A stretch of DNA of 64,000 nucleotides, taken from positions 62,001 through 126,000 of the forward strand of contig JACJNY010000025.1 of NCBI GenBank assembly GCA_014695295.1. Reading direction: 5' to 3'. A program made the position numbers and the translations under genes. This stretch comes from Microcoleus sp. FACHB-61. Lineage in GTDB: Bacteria; Cyanobacteriota; Cyanobacteriia; Cyanobacteriales; Microcoleaceae. Within the stretch, counting starts at the first letter, position 1. Every line of letters begins with the position of its first letter. Positions 18,563 through 28,300 of this stretch are shown here, in pieces. The notes under the pieces are model-generated. The model was not told the origin of the DNA and ran no database searches. It saw only the letters and a list, made by a program, of their open reading frames with translations.

Positions 18563-18886
18563 ATGTCAGCAGCCGCGCAAGTAACCGACTCTACCTTTAA
18601 GCAGGAAGTGCTCGATAGCGAAGTTCCAGTTCTAGTGGATTTTTGGGCTCCCTGGTGCGGGCCCTGTCGGATGGTGGCGCCCGTCGTAGACGAAATTGCC
18701 CAGCAATATGAAGGGCAGGTCAAGGTAGTAAAAGTTAATACCGACGAGAATCCTAACGTAGCCAGCCAATACGGTATCCGCAGCATTCCGACGCTGATGA
18801 TATTTAAGGGCGGTCAACGGGTGGATATGGTAGTTGGGGCAGTTCCGAAAACTACTCTGGCAAACACTCTGGAAAAGTACATTTAA
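18563..18886 (+). CDS. trxA: Thioredoxin (m-type)
   Basis: 107 residues, the standard size. The active site WCGPC is at residues 31-35 in [17 protein letters not shown], the buried Asp at 26, and the cis-proline loop in [13 protein letters not shown]. The protein reduces disulfides in cytosolic targets using electrons from ferredoxin- or NADPH-thioredoxin reductase. Start: ATG after AGGGATG. It is preceded by a spacer with its own promoter region and is probably monocistronic. Confidence 0.97.
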   Translation: MSAAAQVTDSTFKQEVLDSEVPVLVDFWAPWCGPCRMVAPVVDEIAQQYEGQVKVVKVNTDENPNVASQYGIRSIPTLMIFKGGQRVDMVVGAVPKTTLANTLEKYI

Positions 18887-19075
18887 CTGAACTGCGAGCG
18901 GTTTCGCGCTGTTCTTTTTGGGCCGCGAAAGCTAACTCGCTTCAGAACCGGGGCAAAGCTACTGGAAAAGTTATTAGTTGGCAGCAGGGCAATTTGCTGG
19001 TGGCTATAGGCTTCTAAATTTAGCTTGCCCCTTAATTTTTTTTAGCGACAAATTGTTACCGTTTCGGAGAAATTC

Positions 19076-20143
19076 ATGATTCCTTCTGGGTCTGGTCAAG
19101 GTCTTGAGTCCCTCCAAGCTGAATTGATCGATTTGATCGATCGCTTCCCAATGTTGAAGCACTCTGAGTGGATCGAACGATCGCTCTCTACTATAGTGGA
19201 AATGGCCGGAGAGGAGCTCGATCGCCTAGACTGGAAGATTCTGGCTGCGTCGCTCCGAGATATGGAGAGCGCTTTTGAGATGTTTTATCCTTACCGCCAC
19301 GTTCGCAAAATTGTGATTTTTGGTTCGGCGAGGGTATTACCGCAATCGCCGGAATATTTGATGGCCAGAGACTTTGCGCGGGCGATGGCCCAGCAGGGGT
19401 TTATGGTGATTACTGGCGGCGGTGGCGGGATTATGCAGGCGGGGAACGAGGGGGCGACTGCTGAACATTCTTTTGGGCTGAACATTCAGTTGCCTTTCGA
19501 GCAGGGTTGTAATCCTTTTATTGCGGGCGATCCCAAGTTGCTCACTTTTAAATATTTTTTCACTCGCAAGTTATTTTTTCTCCGGGAGAGCGATGCTTTG
19601 GCTCTGTTTCCGGGCGGTTTCGGCACTCTGGACGAGGCTTTTGAGTGTCTGACTTTGACTCAAACTGGCAAGTTCGGGCCGGCTCCTTTGGTATTGATCG
19701 ATCGACCGGGAGGAGATTATTGGCTTGATTGGGATTATTTTGTGCAAAAACAATTGCGGGGTCGGGGTTTGATTTCACCCGACGATCGCAGCCTGTATAC
19801 GATTACTGACGATGTAAATGTCGCTTGCGAGGCGATCGGTAGTTTTTATCTGGTTTATCACTCCTGCCGCTACGTGCGCGAAAAATTGGTAATTCGCTTG
19901 AAAACAGAGCTTTCTGAGGAGAATGTCGATCGGCTAAATACTGATTTTAGCGATATTGTTGTCACCGGAAAAATTGAAAAAAGTCAAGCTTTGGAACCGG
20001 AAATAGGAGATGAAACTTTCGATCTGCCGCGCCTAACTTTGCATTTCAACCAGCGGGATTTAGGGCGGCTTTATCAGCTAATTGCTGCTATAAATCAAAT
20101 GGGTGCAGCTTCGCCGGAAGCGACGCATCCAGAACAAAAGTAG
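19076..20143 (+). CDS. LOG-family (TIGR00730/PpnN-like) nucleotide-binding protein
   Basis: 355 residues. The Rossmann-fold signature is complete: KIVIFGSARVLPQSPEY, VITGGGGGIMQAGNEGA (about 112-128) and the PGGFGTLDEAFE motif (about 177-188) that defines the LOG / lysine-decarboxylase-like family. Small members are cytokinin-type phosphoribohydrolases that cleave nucleoside monophosphates at the N-glycosidic bond. This long form has a roughly 80-residue N-terminal helical part (LIDLIDRFPMLKHSEWIERS) and a C-terminal extension, as is common in cyanobacteria. The exact substrate is not predictable. It stands between trxA and the SafE fusion with no overlap. Confidence 0.88.
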   Translation: MIPSGSGQGLESLQAELIDLIDRFPMLKHSEWIERSLSTIVEMAGEELDRLDWKILAASLRDMESAFEMFYPYRHVRKIVIFGSARVLPQSPEYLMARDFARAMAQQGFMVITGGGGGIMQAGNEGATAEHSFGLNIQLPFEQGCNPFIAGDPKLLTFKYFFTRKLFFLRESDALALFPGGFGTLDEAFECLTLTQTGKFGPAPLVLIDRPGGDYWLDWDYFVQKQLRGRGLISPDDRSLYTITDDVNVACEAIGSFYLVYHSCRYVREKLVIRLKTELSEENVDRLNTDFSDIVVTGKIEKSQALEPEIGDETFDLPRLTLHFNQRDLGRLYQLIAAINQMGAASPEATHPEQK

Positions 20144-20328
20144 TTATTAGTCATCAGTCATCAATCATTTTTGATATGGGTGAGGCCTGAGAGAAGTTTG
20201 ACAACTTGTCTGTTGACAAAAGCGATCGATTAAGATAAATATTTGTAGAAAGTTAAGAAAAAAGCGTGCAATAGTAAAAGCAACTCTTGTCAATATTCGA
20301 TCGCGTTGTTTGGGAAAAAAACAGCAAA

Positions 20329-21534
20329 ATGCTAGACCTGCTGCTAATTAGCGCTTTGGGATTTCTCGGCAGTTTCGGTCACTGCGCCGGGATGTGCGGC
20401 CCGCTGACAATGGCGTTTTCTCTTTCTAATTCCGGCAACGATAAATTAGCTGCTTTCCGCTTTCATTTGCTGCTGAATTTGGGGAGAATTGCTGCTTACG
20501 CTTTGGTTGGTGCTGCAATTGGCGGACTGGGTTCGGTGTTAATTGCTGGCGGACTTTTGGCCGGTACGGGTAGCGAATTGCGGCGGGCGATCGCACTTCT
20601 CACGGGCACGATGCTGATTTGGTTCGGAGTAGTGCAAATTAAACCGGGTTTGCTGCCCCGATTGCCGCTGTTGCACCCAATGTCGCACGATCGAGTCGGA
20701 CAAGCAATGAGCAAGCTTTCGGCGCAAAAAAACTGGTGGGTGCCGATTGGTTTGGGTTTGCTTTGGGGTTTGATTCCCTGCGGTTTCCTCTACGCGGCGC
20801 AGATTAAGGCGGCTGAAACCGGAAACCCGGTTTTGGGTGCGGCGACGATGCTGGCTTTTGGACTCGGCACGCTGCCAACTATGCTGGGAGTGGGTTTTTT
20901 TGCTGGCAGATTGAGCGCAAACACGCGGAGTCAACTGTTTCGGATGGGTGGGTGGGTGACGATATCGATCGGGATTCTTACCTTGCTGCGAACCGATGAA
21001 ATGGTCGATTTTACCGGCCACGCAGCGCTGCTGTGCTTGATGCTAGCACTGTTGGCGCGTCCGGTTAGCAAGTTTTTGCCGCAACTGCTGCGCTACCGCC
21101 GCGCCTTGGGTGTGGGCGCGTTTGTCCTAGCAGTCGCCCACACGTTTCATATGCTCGATCATACGCTGCAATGGAATTTTGATGCTGTGTCCTTCATGTT
21201 GCCGCAGCATCAGTTGGGAATGGCGGCTGGGATGCTGTCGCTGCTGTTGATGCTACCGGCGGCGGTTACAAGTGTCGATCGCATTCAAAATTTTTTAGGA
21301 AAGCTGTGGCGAATGCTTCATCTGTTAAGCGTTCCAGCTTTCTTGCTGTGCGCTGTACACGCGGCACTCATCGGTTCCCACTATCTCGGCGGCTTTGAAT
21401 GGAAGTTGCCCAATCAACTGCTTACAGCAGTGTTAGCGGTGGTTGTGGTGTTAGTTATGTTTGTGCGATCGCGCTTGTTTTGGTCAGTTTTATCACTAGA
21501 AAATTTCTATGTTTCGCCTGTCAAACAAAAGTAA
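20329..21534 (+). CDS. SafE/UreH-like transporter fused to a ferric-reductase-like membrane domain
   Basis: The ATG at 20329 (MLDLLLISALGFLGSFGHCA) is chosen over an upstream TTG. The first ~210 residues are a sulfite-exporter TauE/SafE-like (UreH-type) domain with the GFLGSFGHCAGMCGPL motif and a second half-repeat (GLLWGLIPCGFLYAA). From about 235 the protein continues into a helical bundle with His pairs: AHTFHMLDH, WRMLHLLSVPA, CAVHAALIGSH. This resembles the haem-ligating ferric-reductase-like/YedZ domain. UreH-type proteins handle Ni, Cu or other metals or sulfur compounds. The 3' end overlaps the next gene by 26 bp, so translational coupling is likely, and cydAB follows. Involvement in metal or haem supply for the oxidase is inference. 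Confidence 0.75.
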   Translation: MLDLLLISALGFLGSFGHCAGMCGPLTMAFSLSNSGNDKLAAFRFHLLLNLGRIAAYALVGAAIGGLGSVLIAGGLLAGTGSELRRAIALLTGTMLIWFGVVQIKPGLLPRLPLLHPMSHDRVGQAMSKLSAQKNWWVPIGLGLLWGLIPCGFLYAAQIKAAETGNPVLGAATMLAFGLGTLPTMLGVGFFAGRLSANTRSQLFRMGGWVTISIGILTLLRTDEMVDFTGHAALLCLMLALLARPVSKFLPQLLRYRRALGVGAFVLAVAHTFHMLDHTLQWNFDAVSFMLPQHQLGMAAGMLSLLLMLPAAVTSVDRIQNFLGKLWRMLHLLSVPAFLLCAVHAALIGSHYLGGFEWKLPNQLLTAVLAVVVVLVMFVRSRLFWSVLSLENFYVSPVKQK

Positions 21535-21982
21535 AAGTTTGGGATTGTTAGTTTTTTTGGGATTGCTAGTTGAAGCAGCAATTCCCAGGGCGCCGCAGTT
21601 AAACTCGATTTCAGTTTTGGCGCACGAAGTCGAAGTATCCGGAGATGTAGCTGCTACCTTTCACCTAGAACCCAACCACAACCCCCGCGCCGGACAGCCT
21701 GCGAGAGTGTGGTTTGCGCTAACTCGCAGGGGCGGTCAAATTATCCCGCTAGAGCAGTGCAATTGCAAACTGGCTGTTTATCCGAAAAATCGTAAAGATG
21801 GGGGTAAGCCGCTGATGCAGCCGCCTTTAACCGCCATATTTGCGGAGAAATATCAAGGGATTCCGGGGGCTGATATCGTGTTTCCAAAAGCTGGGATTTA
21901 CGAACTGAAATTGAGCGGAACAGCCAAAACAAAAGCTAATTTTAAACCCTTTGAGCTGAGTTATACTGTCACCGTTAGGTAA
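21509..21982 (+). CDS. Exported small protein, YtkA-like/cupredoxin-like fold
   Basis: 157 residues. An N-terminal hydrophobic stretch (SLGLLVFLGLLVEAAIPRA) is a signal peptide or anchor. The rest is beta-rich: HEVEVSGDVAATFHLEP, NPRAGQPARVWFALTRRGG, DIVFPKAGIYELKLSGTA. This pattern (GxPAxxxF.L...G......L......V; F...G.Y.L...G) is that of YtkA-like or copper-related periplasmic domains. The start lies inside the upstream membrane-fusion gene (26-bp overlap), a strong sign of a functional pair: membrane transporter/reductase plus periplasmic partner. A single CNC pair (QCNCKL) might bind metal. Function otherwise unknown. Confidence 0.7.
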   Translation: MFRLSNKSKSLGLLVFLGLLVEAAIPRAPQLNSISVLAHEVEVSGDVAATFHLEPNHNPRAGQPARVWFALTRRGGQIIPLEQCNCKLAVYPKNRKDGGKPLMQPPLTAIFAEKYQGIPGADIVFPKAGIYELKLSGTAKTKANFKPFELSYTVTVR

Positions 21983-22372
21983 TACAATTTAAGATTTCAT
22001 AGTTGAGATTGGTCATAAATGATGAGCTAGAGATTTTATATTCATTAACCGCAGAGATCGCCGAGAGGGCAGAAAAGAAGAGGATGATTGAGAGCAAGTT
22101 TTCTATTTGAAGTTGAGCCGGACACCCCAGCAATAATTTAGTTAAGTTACTCTTATAGCAACGGCCAAAAGGGTGAAGACGTACTTAATTCCTGAGACCC
22201 TTGATTTTATTGCGCTTTCCTTCTTGCTTCTTCCTTAAAACAGCAAATCTTAATTTTTAATAAAGATAAGTCGGTGCCTTCCGTACTAAGTAAATTTCTG
22301 CGTTACCTTGTCAGTGTCAATTCTGGAATTTGTGCAAGCTAACCTCTCTTGAGCTGACCAAAGGATCTAACC
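21983..22372. other. Spacer upstream of cydAB
   Basis: 390 bases without a supportable gene. A dispersed element beginning TTAACCGCAGAGATCGCCGAG lies near 22045. The cydA ribosome-binding site (AAAGGAT) is 12-6 bases before its ATG. No clear regulator site could be assigned. Confidence 0.5.
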
Positions 22373-23815
22373 ATGGATATATTATCTAACACCGTGGCGC
22401 TATCGCGGATGCAATTTGCCCTAACCGCCATATTCCATATGCTGTGGCCAGTTCTGACTACTGGAATGGGGGTTTATCTGGTAATTGTTGAAGGAATGTG
22501 GCTCAAAACTCGCAATCCCGACTACTACCATCACGCTCGTTTTTGGTCTAAACTCTACCTCCTAAACTTCGGTATAGGAGTAGCTTCAGGAATTCCTATG
22601 GAATTTCAATTTGGCACGAATTGGGCACCCTTTTCTGAAGCTGTTGGCGACTTTTTTGGCACCATTTTGGGATTTGAAGCTTCAATGGCATTTATGCTAG
22701 AAGCCGGCTTTTTAGGAATTATGCTGTTTGGTTGGGAGCGCGTTAACCCCATCGTCCATTATTTCGCTACAATCATGGTAGCTTTCGGCGCTAACCTATC
22801 AACAGTTTGGATTTTAGTCGCTAACTCTTGGCTGCAAACTCCTGCAGGCGGAGAAATGGTCAATGGCAAGTTTATTGTCAGCGATTACTTTAAAGCAATT
22901 ATGAACCCGTCCGCATTAAACAGTATTCTCCATATGTTTTTTGCGACGTTAGAAACTTCGCTGTTTGTCATTGGCGGAATTAGCGCCTGGTACATTCTCA
23001 ATAAGCGCAATCAAGCCTTTTTTTCCAAATCTTTAAAAATTGCCATAGCGACAGCAATCGCCGTTGCACCTTTGCAGATATACATCGGACATTTGAGCGC
23101 CAAACAAGTTTATCACTATCAACCCGCTAAATTAGCAGCAATCGAAGCTAAGTGGGAAACCTCAACAGCGGGAGAGTCAGCAGATTGGAGTTTGTTAGCT
23201 TTGCCTAATGAAAAAGCCCAAAAGAATGACTGGCAAATTAGCCTGCCCAATGGCTTAGGATACGTTCTGGGATTCAAACAAAAACTCTCCGAACCCGTAC
23301 TCGGATTGAAGGAATGGAAGCCAGAAGATAGACCCCGGATGGTGGGTTTAATCTACTATTGTTTCCGCATCATGTCCGGCATTGGGTTCTTCTTTGTAGG
23401 ATTGATGCTGTTCAGTATAATTCAGTGGATGCGAGGCAAACTTGCTGCTGAAAATATTGCGGATCAACCTTGGCTGATGCGCGCTTGGGTATTCGCTGCT
23501 CCCCTGGGATATATTGCTGTAGAGTCGGGTTGGATTGTCCGCTGTGTCGGCCGACAACCGTGGGCTTTATCCGGGCAAATTCGCACTGCTGACGCGGTGT
23601 CAAACATCCCCGCCAGCAATGTTTTAACTTCTCTCAGTTTCTTTGCAGTTATTTACAGCTTTTTGTTTGTTTGTGCCTTGTATTTTGGCAGCCAAATTAT
23701 CCGCAAAGGCCCTAATTTAACTCTGCCGATGCCCGGTTTTGACAATCAACCCGCAATCGAAAGTCAACCCGCAGAACACATTCCCGAGCAACGTCCCGTA
23801 GAAGCACAACAATAA
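22373..23815 (+). CDS. cydA: Cytochrome bd quinol oxidase subunit I
   Basis: 480 residues with nine or so membrane helices. Haem ligands are in place: His22 in TAIFHMLWPVLTTGMG, the His of NSILHMFFATLETSLFVIGG, and Met in YCFRIMSGIGFFFVGLMLF. The core sequence GFEASMAFMLEAGFLGIMLF and PLGYIAVESGWIVRCVGRQP are highly conserved. Quinol-binding loop residues precede GLKEWKPEDRPRMVG; the loop is short, as in cyanobacterial (CIO-like) members. The enzyme oxidises plastoquinol or ubiquinol and reduces oxygen to water at low redox pressure. It is followed after 8 bp by cydB. Confidence 0.97.
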   Translation: MDILSNTVALSRMQFALTAIFHMLWPVLTTGMGVYLVIVEGMWLKTRNPDYYHHARFWSKLYLLNFGIGVASGIPMEFQFGTNWAPFSEAVGDFFGTILGFEASMAFMLEAGFLGIMLFGWERVNPIVHYFATIMVAFGANLSTVWILVANSWLQTPAGGEMVNGKFIVSDYFKAIMNPSALNSILHMFFATLETSLFVIGGISAWYILNKRNQAFFSKSLKIAIATAIAVAPLQIYIGHLSAKQVYHYQPAKLAAIEAKWETSTAGESADWSLLALPNEKAQKNDWQISLPNGLGYVLGFKQKLSEPVLGLKEWKPEDRPRMVGLIYYCFRIMSGIGFFFVGLMLFSIIQWMRGKLAAENIADQPWLMRAWVFAAPLGYIAVESGWIVRCVGRQPWALSGQIRTADAVSNIPASNVLTSLSFFAVIYSFLFVCALYFGSQIIRKGPNLTLPMPGFDNQPAIESQPAEHIPEQRPVEAQQ

Positions 23816-23823
23816 GAGATATT

Positions 23824-24837
23824 ATGCACGCTTTGGAGCATTTTCTCCCGCAAGCCTGGTTCGTAATCTTAGGTATCTTTCTCTTGCTCTACGTCATGCT
23901 AGACGGTTTTGACTTAGGAGTAGGAATCTTGTCTCTAGCTGCTGACGACGAGGAACGCAGGGGCATCTTAATGGCCAGTCTGGGGAACGTTTGGGACGCT
24001 AACGAAACGTGGCTGGTTTTAATGGGAGGCGCTTTATTTGGCGCATTTCCCCTCGCTTACGGCACGATTTTGACAGCGCTGTACATACCGATTTGCATGA
24101 TGGTTTTTGGTTTGATATTTCGGGCTGTAGCCTTTGAATTTCGCGAGCATTCTAACCGCAAAACATTTTGGAATTACGCTTTTGGTGCTGGCAGTTTTTT
24201 AGCCGCTTTAGCTCAAGGATTTGCCCTCGGTGCGGTACTCGAAGGCATTGCGGTTGACGAAGCGGGTCACTTTGTGGGTACTACTTGGGACTGGCTGGAT
24301 TTGCGATCGATATTGGTTGCTTTGACGCTGATTCAAGGGTATGTTTTGATCGGTTCAACCTATCTAATTATGAAAACGGAGGGGGAACTGCAAATAAATC
24401 ACTACCGCACGGCTAAAATTGCGACGGTGACGACTTTAATCGGAGCGATTTTAATTACGATCGCCACTCCGGTTTTTTATGAAAGTACGAGAGCGAGGTT
24501 GTTCGAGAAACCGCTAGTTTATATCTTTGCCGCGATTCCTTTGCTGGGAGTGCTGTTTGTGGGACTGCTGCTTAAAAGTCTCGCAAACAAAGAAGAACGG
24601 GCGCCGTTTATCTGGACACTTCTGATTTTTGTTCTCAGTTTTCTCGGCTTGGGATTGATTGTTTTTCCCTACATTATTCCCGCCCAAATCACGATTTACC
24701 AAGCCGCAGCTTCTCCCAGCGCGCTGGTGTTTATGATTGTGTTCATGGGCTTACTGCTCCCGATTATGATTTTTTACAACATCTACAATTATGTTGTGTT
24801 TCGGGGTAAGGTTGTCGGTGGCCACTACGGGGAATAA
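23824..24837 (+). CDS. cydB: Cytochrome bd quinol oxidase subunit II
   Basis: 337 residues, eight to nine membrane segments, starting ATG 8 bp after the cydA stop behind AAGAGAT. Family signatures: FLLLYVMLDGFDLGVGIL near the N-terminus, LGNVWDANETWLVLMGGALF, and RAVAFEFREHS. It forms the second subunit that stabilises the haem pair of CydA. The pair alone makes the operon: no CydX-like small gene or cydDC assembly transporter was found immediately downstream. Confidence 0.97.
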   Translation: MHALEHFLPQAWFVILGIFLLLYVMLDGFDLGVGILSLAADDEERRGILMASLGNVWDANETWLVLMGGALFGAFPLAYGTILTALYIPICMMVFGLIFRAVAFEFREHSNRKTFWNYAFGAGSFLAALAQGFALGAVLEGIAVDEAGHFVGTTWDWLDLRSILVALTLIQGYVLIGSTYLIMKTEGELQINHYRTAKIATVTTLIGAILITIATPVFYESTRARLFEKPLVYIFAAIPLLGVLFVGLLLKSLANKEERAPFIWTLLIFVLSFLGLGLIVFPYIIPAQITIYQAAASPSALVFMIVFMGLLLPIMIFYNIYNYVVFRGKVVGGHYGE

Positions 24838-24848
24838 AGCATAATAAA

Positions 24849-24923
24849 ACCGCAGATGCAGGCTAATGTACGCAGATAGTATCAAGTTTATATCCTGGTT
24901 TATCTGCGTATATTTGCGGTTAA
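24849..24923. repeat. Imperfect inverted repeat downstream of cydB
   Basis: The outer arms ACCGCAGA...TACGCAGATA and TATCTGCGTA...TTGCGGT pair imperfectly around a loop of about 22 nt. The ACCGCAGATGCA motif is a dispersed cyanobacterial intergenic repeat. Its place 12 bp after the cydB stop makes a terminator role possible. Confidence 0.5.
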
Positions 24924-25180
24924 AAATTATAAATTATGGTTTTCTGATACCATCACAACTTACGCAACCATACTATACATAACATAGCGCAAATAGTGCG
25001 GAGTAGGCAAAGGAACTAATTTAGGATTAGCGATCGCACGTCATGCACTTTGAAATTTGAAATTTGAGATTTGAAATTGCTCCCGTCCTGAGCCTGCGAA
25101 GGAATGAGTCCGGGGGCTTGCGATCGGGATGCGGAGCTTTTTTCAAAAGTACATGGATGAATCCGGATGCTTGCGATCAA

Positions 25181-25285
25181 ATTGCTTTCGGTCAAATAAT
25201 AGTTGCTCGACATGGGGAAAAAGTTACAGTTAATTCTGTCTCTAACGAGGGTGCAGAGTTTGCGATCGCTATCTTTGTCACATAA
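25181..25285 (+). pseudogene. Histidine-kinase C-terminal scrap (HATPase G2 region)
   Basis: The frame reads IAFGQIIVARHGEKVTVNSV then SNEGAEFAIAIFVT and TAA. It aligns with the last 35 residues of the adjacent giant kinases (AIARQIVVEKHGG, VNSVLREGTEF). Nothing upstream in this frame belongs to a kinase; it is a leftover of a deleted or recombined copy. Confidence 0.7.
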
Positions 25286-25336
25286 TAAAATACAATGGAA
25301 TGGAATGTTTTAATTTAACTGTTGTATAAACGAGTT

Positions 25337-28300
25337 ATGGATGCGATCGCAAATTTGTCAGGTTATCAGATTACAGAGCAACTTTATGCAGGTACACGCA
25401 CCCTAGTCTATCGAGGCATTCGTACCCGTGACCAATATCCAGTCGTCCTCAAACTGCTGCGAAACGAATACCCCACCTTCAACGAGCTAGTCGAGTTTCG
25501 CAACCAATATACCATTGCCAAAAATCTCGACTTCCCTAACATCGTCAAACCCCTGACGCTGGAAGTATACCACAATAGCTATGCCCTAGTAATGGAGGAC
25601 TTTGGCGGAGTCTCCCTACCTACTTATCTCAAAACAACAACAAATGAAACCCAACCCTCTCAAGCTTTACCTTTAGCAGAATTTCTCCAACTCGCCATAC
25701 AACTAACAGACATTATCCACTATCTCTACCAAAACCGAGTTATTCACAAAGATATTAAACCCGCTAATATTCTCATTAATCCAGACACCAAACAAATTAA
25801 ACTAATTGACTTTAGTATTGCATCCCTCCTACCACGAGAAACCCAAGAAATCCAGAATCCTAATATTTTAGAAGGAACATTAGCCTATCTCTCCCCGGAA
25901 CAAACAGGACGGATGAATCGAGGTATTGACTATCGTAGTGACTTTTATTCCCTGGGTGTGACCTTTTATGAATTGTTAGCAGGAAAGTTGCCATTTATCT
26001 CGGATGATCCGATGAAATTGGTACATTGTCATCTCGCAAAACAGTCGATACCGATTCATCAAATCAATCCAGAAATACCCCTAATTTTATCGAAAATTGT
26101 CAGTAAGCTGATGGCTAAAAATGCCGAAAAACGCTATCAAAGTGCATTAGGCCTCAAGCACGATTTAGAGATTTGTTTAGTTCAATTACAAAAAACAGCC
26201 AATATAGAATCTTTTGAACTTGGAAAGCGAGATATTAGCGATCGCTTTACTATCCCGGAAAAGCTCTACGGTAGAGAAAAAGAAGTCGATCAACTATTAG
26301 CTGGCTTTGAGCGAGTCAGCCTGGGAGCAACGGAAATGATGCTAGTAGCAGGTTTTTCTGGAATTGGGAAAACCGCCGTTGTCAATGAAGTTCATAAACC
26401 CATTGTCCGTCAGCGCGGTTATTTTATCAAAGGCAAATACGATCAATTTCAACGCAACATTCCATTCAGTGCCTTTGTGCAAGCCTTCCGCGACTTAATG
26501 GGTCAATTACTATCAGAATCGGATACCGAACTGCAAACATGGAACACCAAGATTTTAGCAGCAGTGGGAGACAACGGACAAGTCTTGATTGACGTGATTC
26601 CTGAGTTAGAACGTATAATTGGTGCTCAACTTCCTGCAGCAGAATTGTCAGGAAGTGCCGCCCAAAATCGCTTTAATCTGCTCATGCAGAAATTTGTGCA
26701 AGTTTTCACGAGCAAAGAACATCCTTTAGTGATGTTTTTGGATGACTTGCAATGGGCGGATTCAGCCTCTCTGAATTTGCTACAATTATTGATGATCGAT
26801 ACAGGATATTTATTAGTATTGGGGGCCTATCGAGATAATGAAGTTTGGCCCGTGCATCCATTTATCTTAAGAGTGAATGAGATCGTTAAAACGGGGGCAA
26901 CAGTCAATACAATTACTTTGGAACCGTTAAGCGAACTAGATATGAATTTGTTGGTGGCGGATACGCTGAATTGCGAATCATCACTTGCCCAACCTTTGAC
27001 AAGATTAGTCTATCTAAAAACTCAGGGGAATCCTTTCTTTGCAACTCAGTTTCTCAAGACATTACATGACGAGCAGCTAATTAGCTTTAACTGGGAGATT
27101 CGGCATTGGCAGTGTGATATTGCCCAAGTGAAAGCCTTAGCTATCACTGATGATGTCGTTGAATTCATGGCGTTGCAATTGCAGAAGCTGCCCAAAGGAA
27201 CTCAGTATCTTCTCACCTTAGCTGCTTGTATAGGATCGCAGTTTGATTTGAATACGTTAGTAATTGTCGGTGAGAAATCTGCTGAAATGACGGCTACGGC
27301 TTTATGGAAAGCATTACAGGAAGGTTTGGTGATTCCCACGACCAAAATCTATAAGTTCTTTACGGAATCGGAGAGTGATGAAGTTTTCAAGGCTTCAGCT
27401 AATCCAACTTATCGATTTTTACACGATCGCGTCCAGCAAGCGGCATATTCGCTAATTCCCGATTCACAGAAAAAAGCAACTCATCTCAAAATAGGACAGT
27501 TACTTCAGCAAAATTGCGCCGAGATAGAGCAAGAGGAAAAATTGTTTGATATTGTCGGGCATTTGAATCGAGGAATTGAGTTAATTACCCAACCGAGCGC
27601 ACGGGAAGCCTTAGCTCAATTAAACTTAGAAGCCGGTTGTAAAGCCAGAACTTCTACCGCCTACACTGCAGCCAGAGTTTATCTACAAGTGGGGGTTGAG
27701 CTACTGACAGCCAACTGCTGGCAAAGCCAGTATGAATTGACGCTGAACCTCTATGTTGCTGTTGCCGAAGCTGCCTATTTGAATGGTGACTTTGATGGCA
27801 TGGAAAAGATGGCAGCACCGGTGTTACAGAATGCACAGACAATCTTAGACAAAATCAAAATTTACGAAATTCAAATCGCCGCCCAGACAGCACAGAGCAA
27901 GACGTTAGAAGCCATTGCAGTAGCAAGAGATGCACTTTTGCAATTGGGGGTTGAACTGCCTGCCGAACCTGACGAAGCCAAAATTGGTAAAGCGCTACAG
28001 AGCCTGGCGGGCCTCCTCGGCGGCAGAAAGATTGAGGAACTAATAGATCTGCCTGTGATGAGCGATGCTCAGACTCAGGCAGCTATGCCAATATTGGCCA
28101 TGCTATTTGCACCCATTCTCCAGGGAATTCCAGGCTTAGTACCCCTACTTAGCTCCACGATGGTAAGTTTATCGCTCTCCTTTGGGAATGCACCCGCATC
28201 GACGGTGGGCTATGCGATTCACGGACTTGTATTAAGTGCCTTTTTGGGAGAGGCAAAAACGGGCTATAGCTTTGGGAAATTGTCATTGAATTTGCTCGAT

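Noticed and set aside
20287-20328. Upstream TTG start for the SafE fusion
   Set aside because: The ATG at 20329 begins directly at the conserved first membrane helix; the extra residues lack family support.
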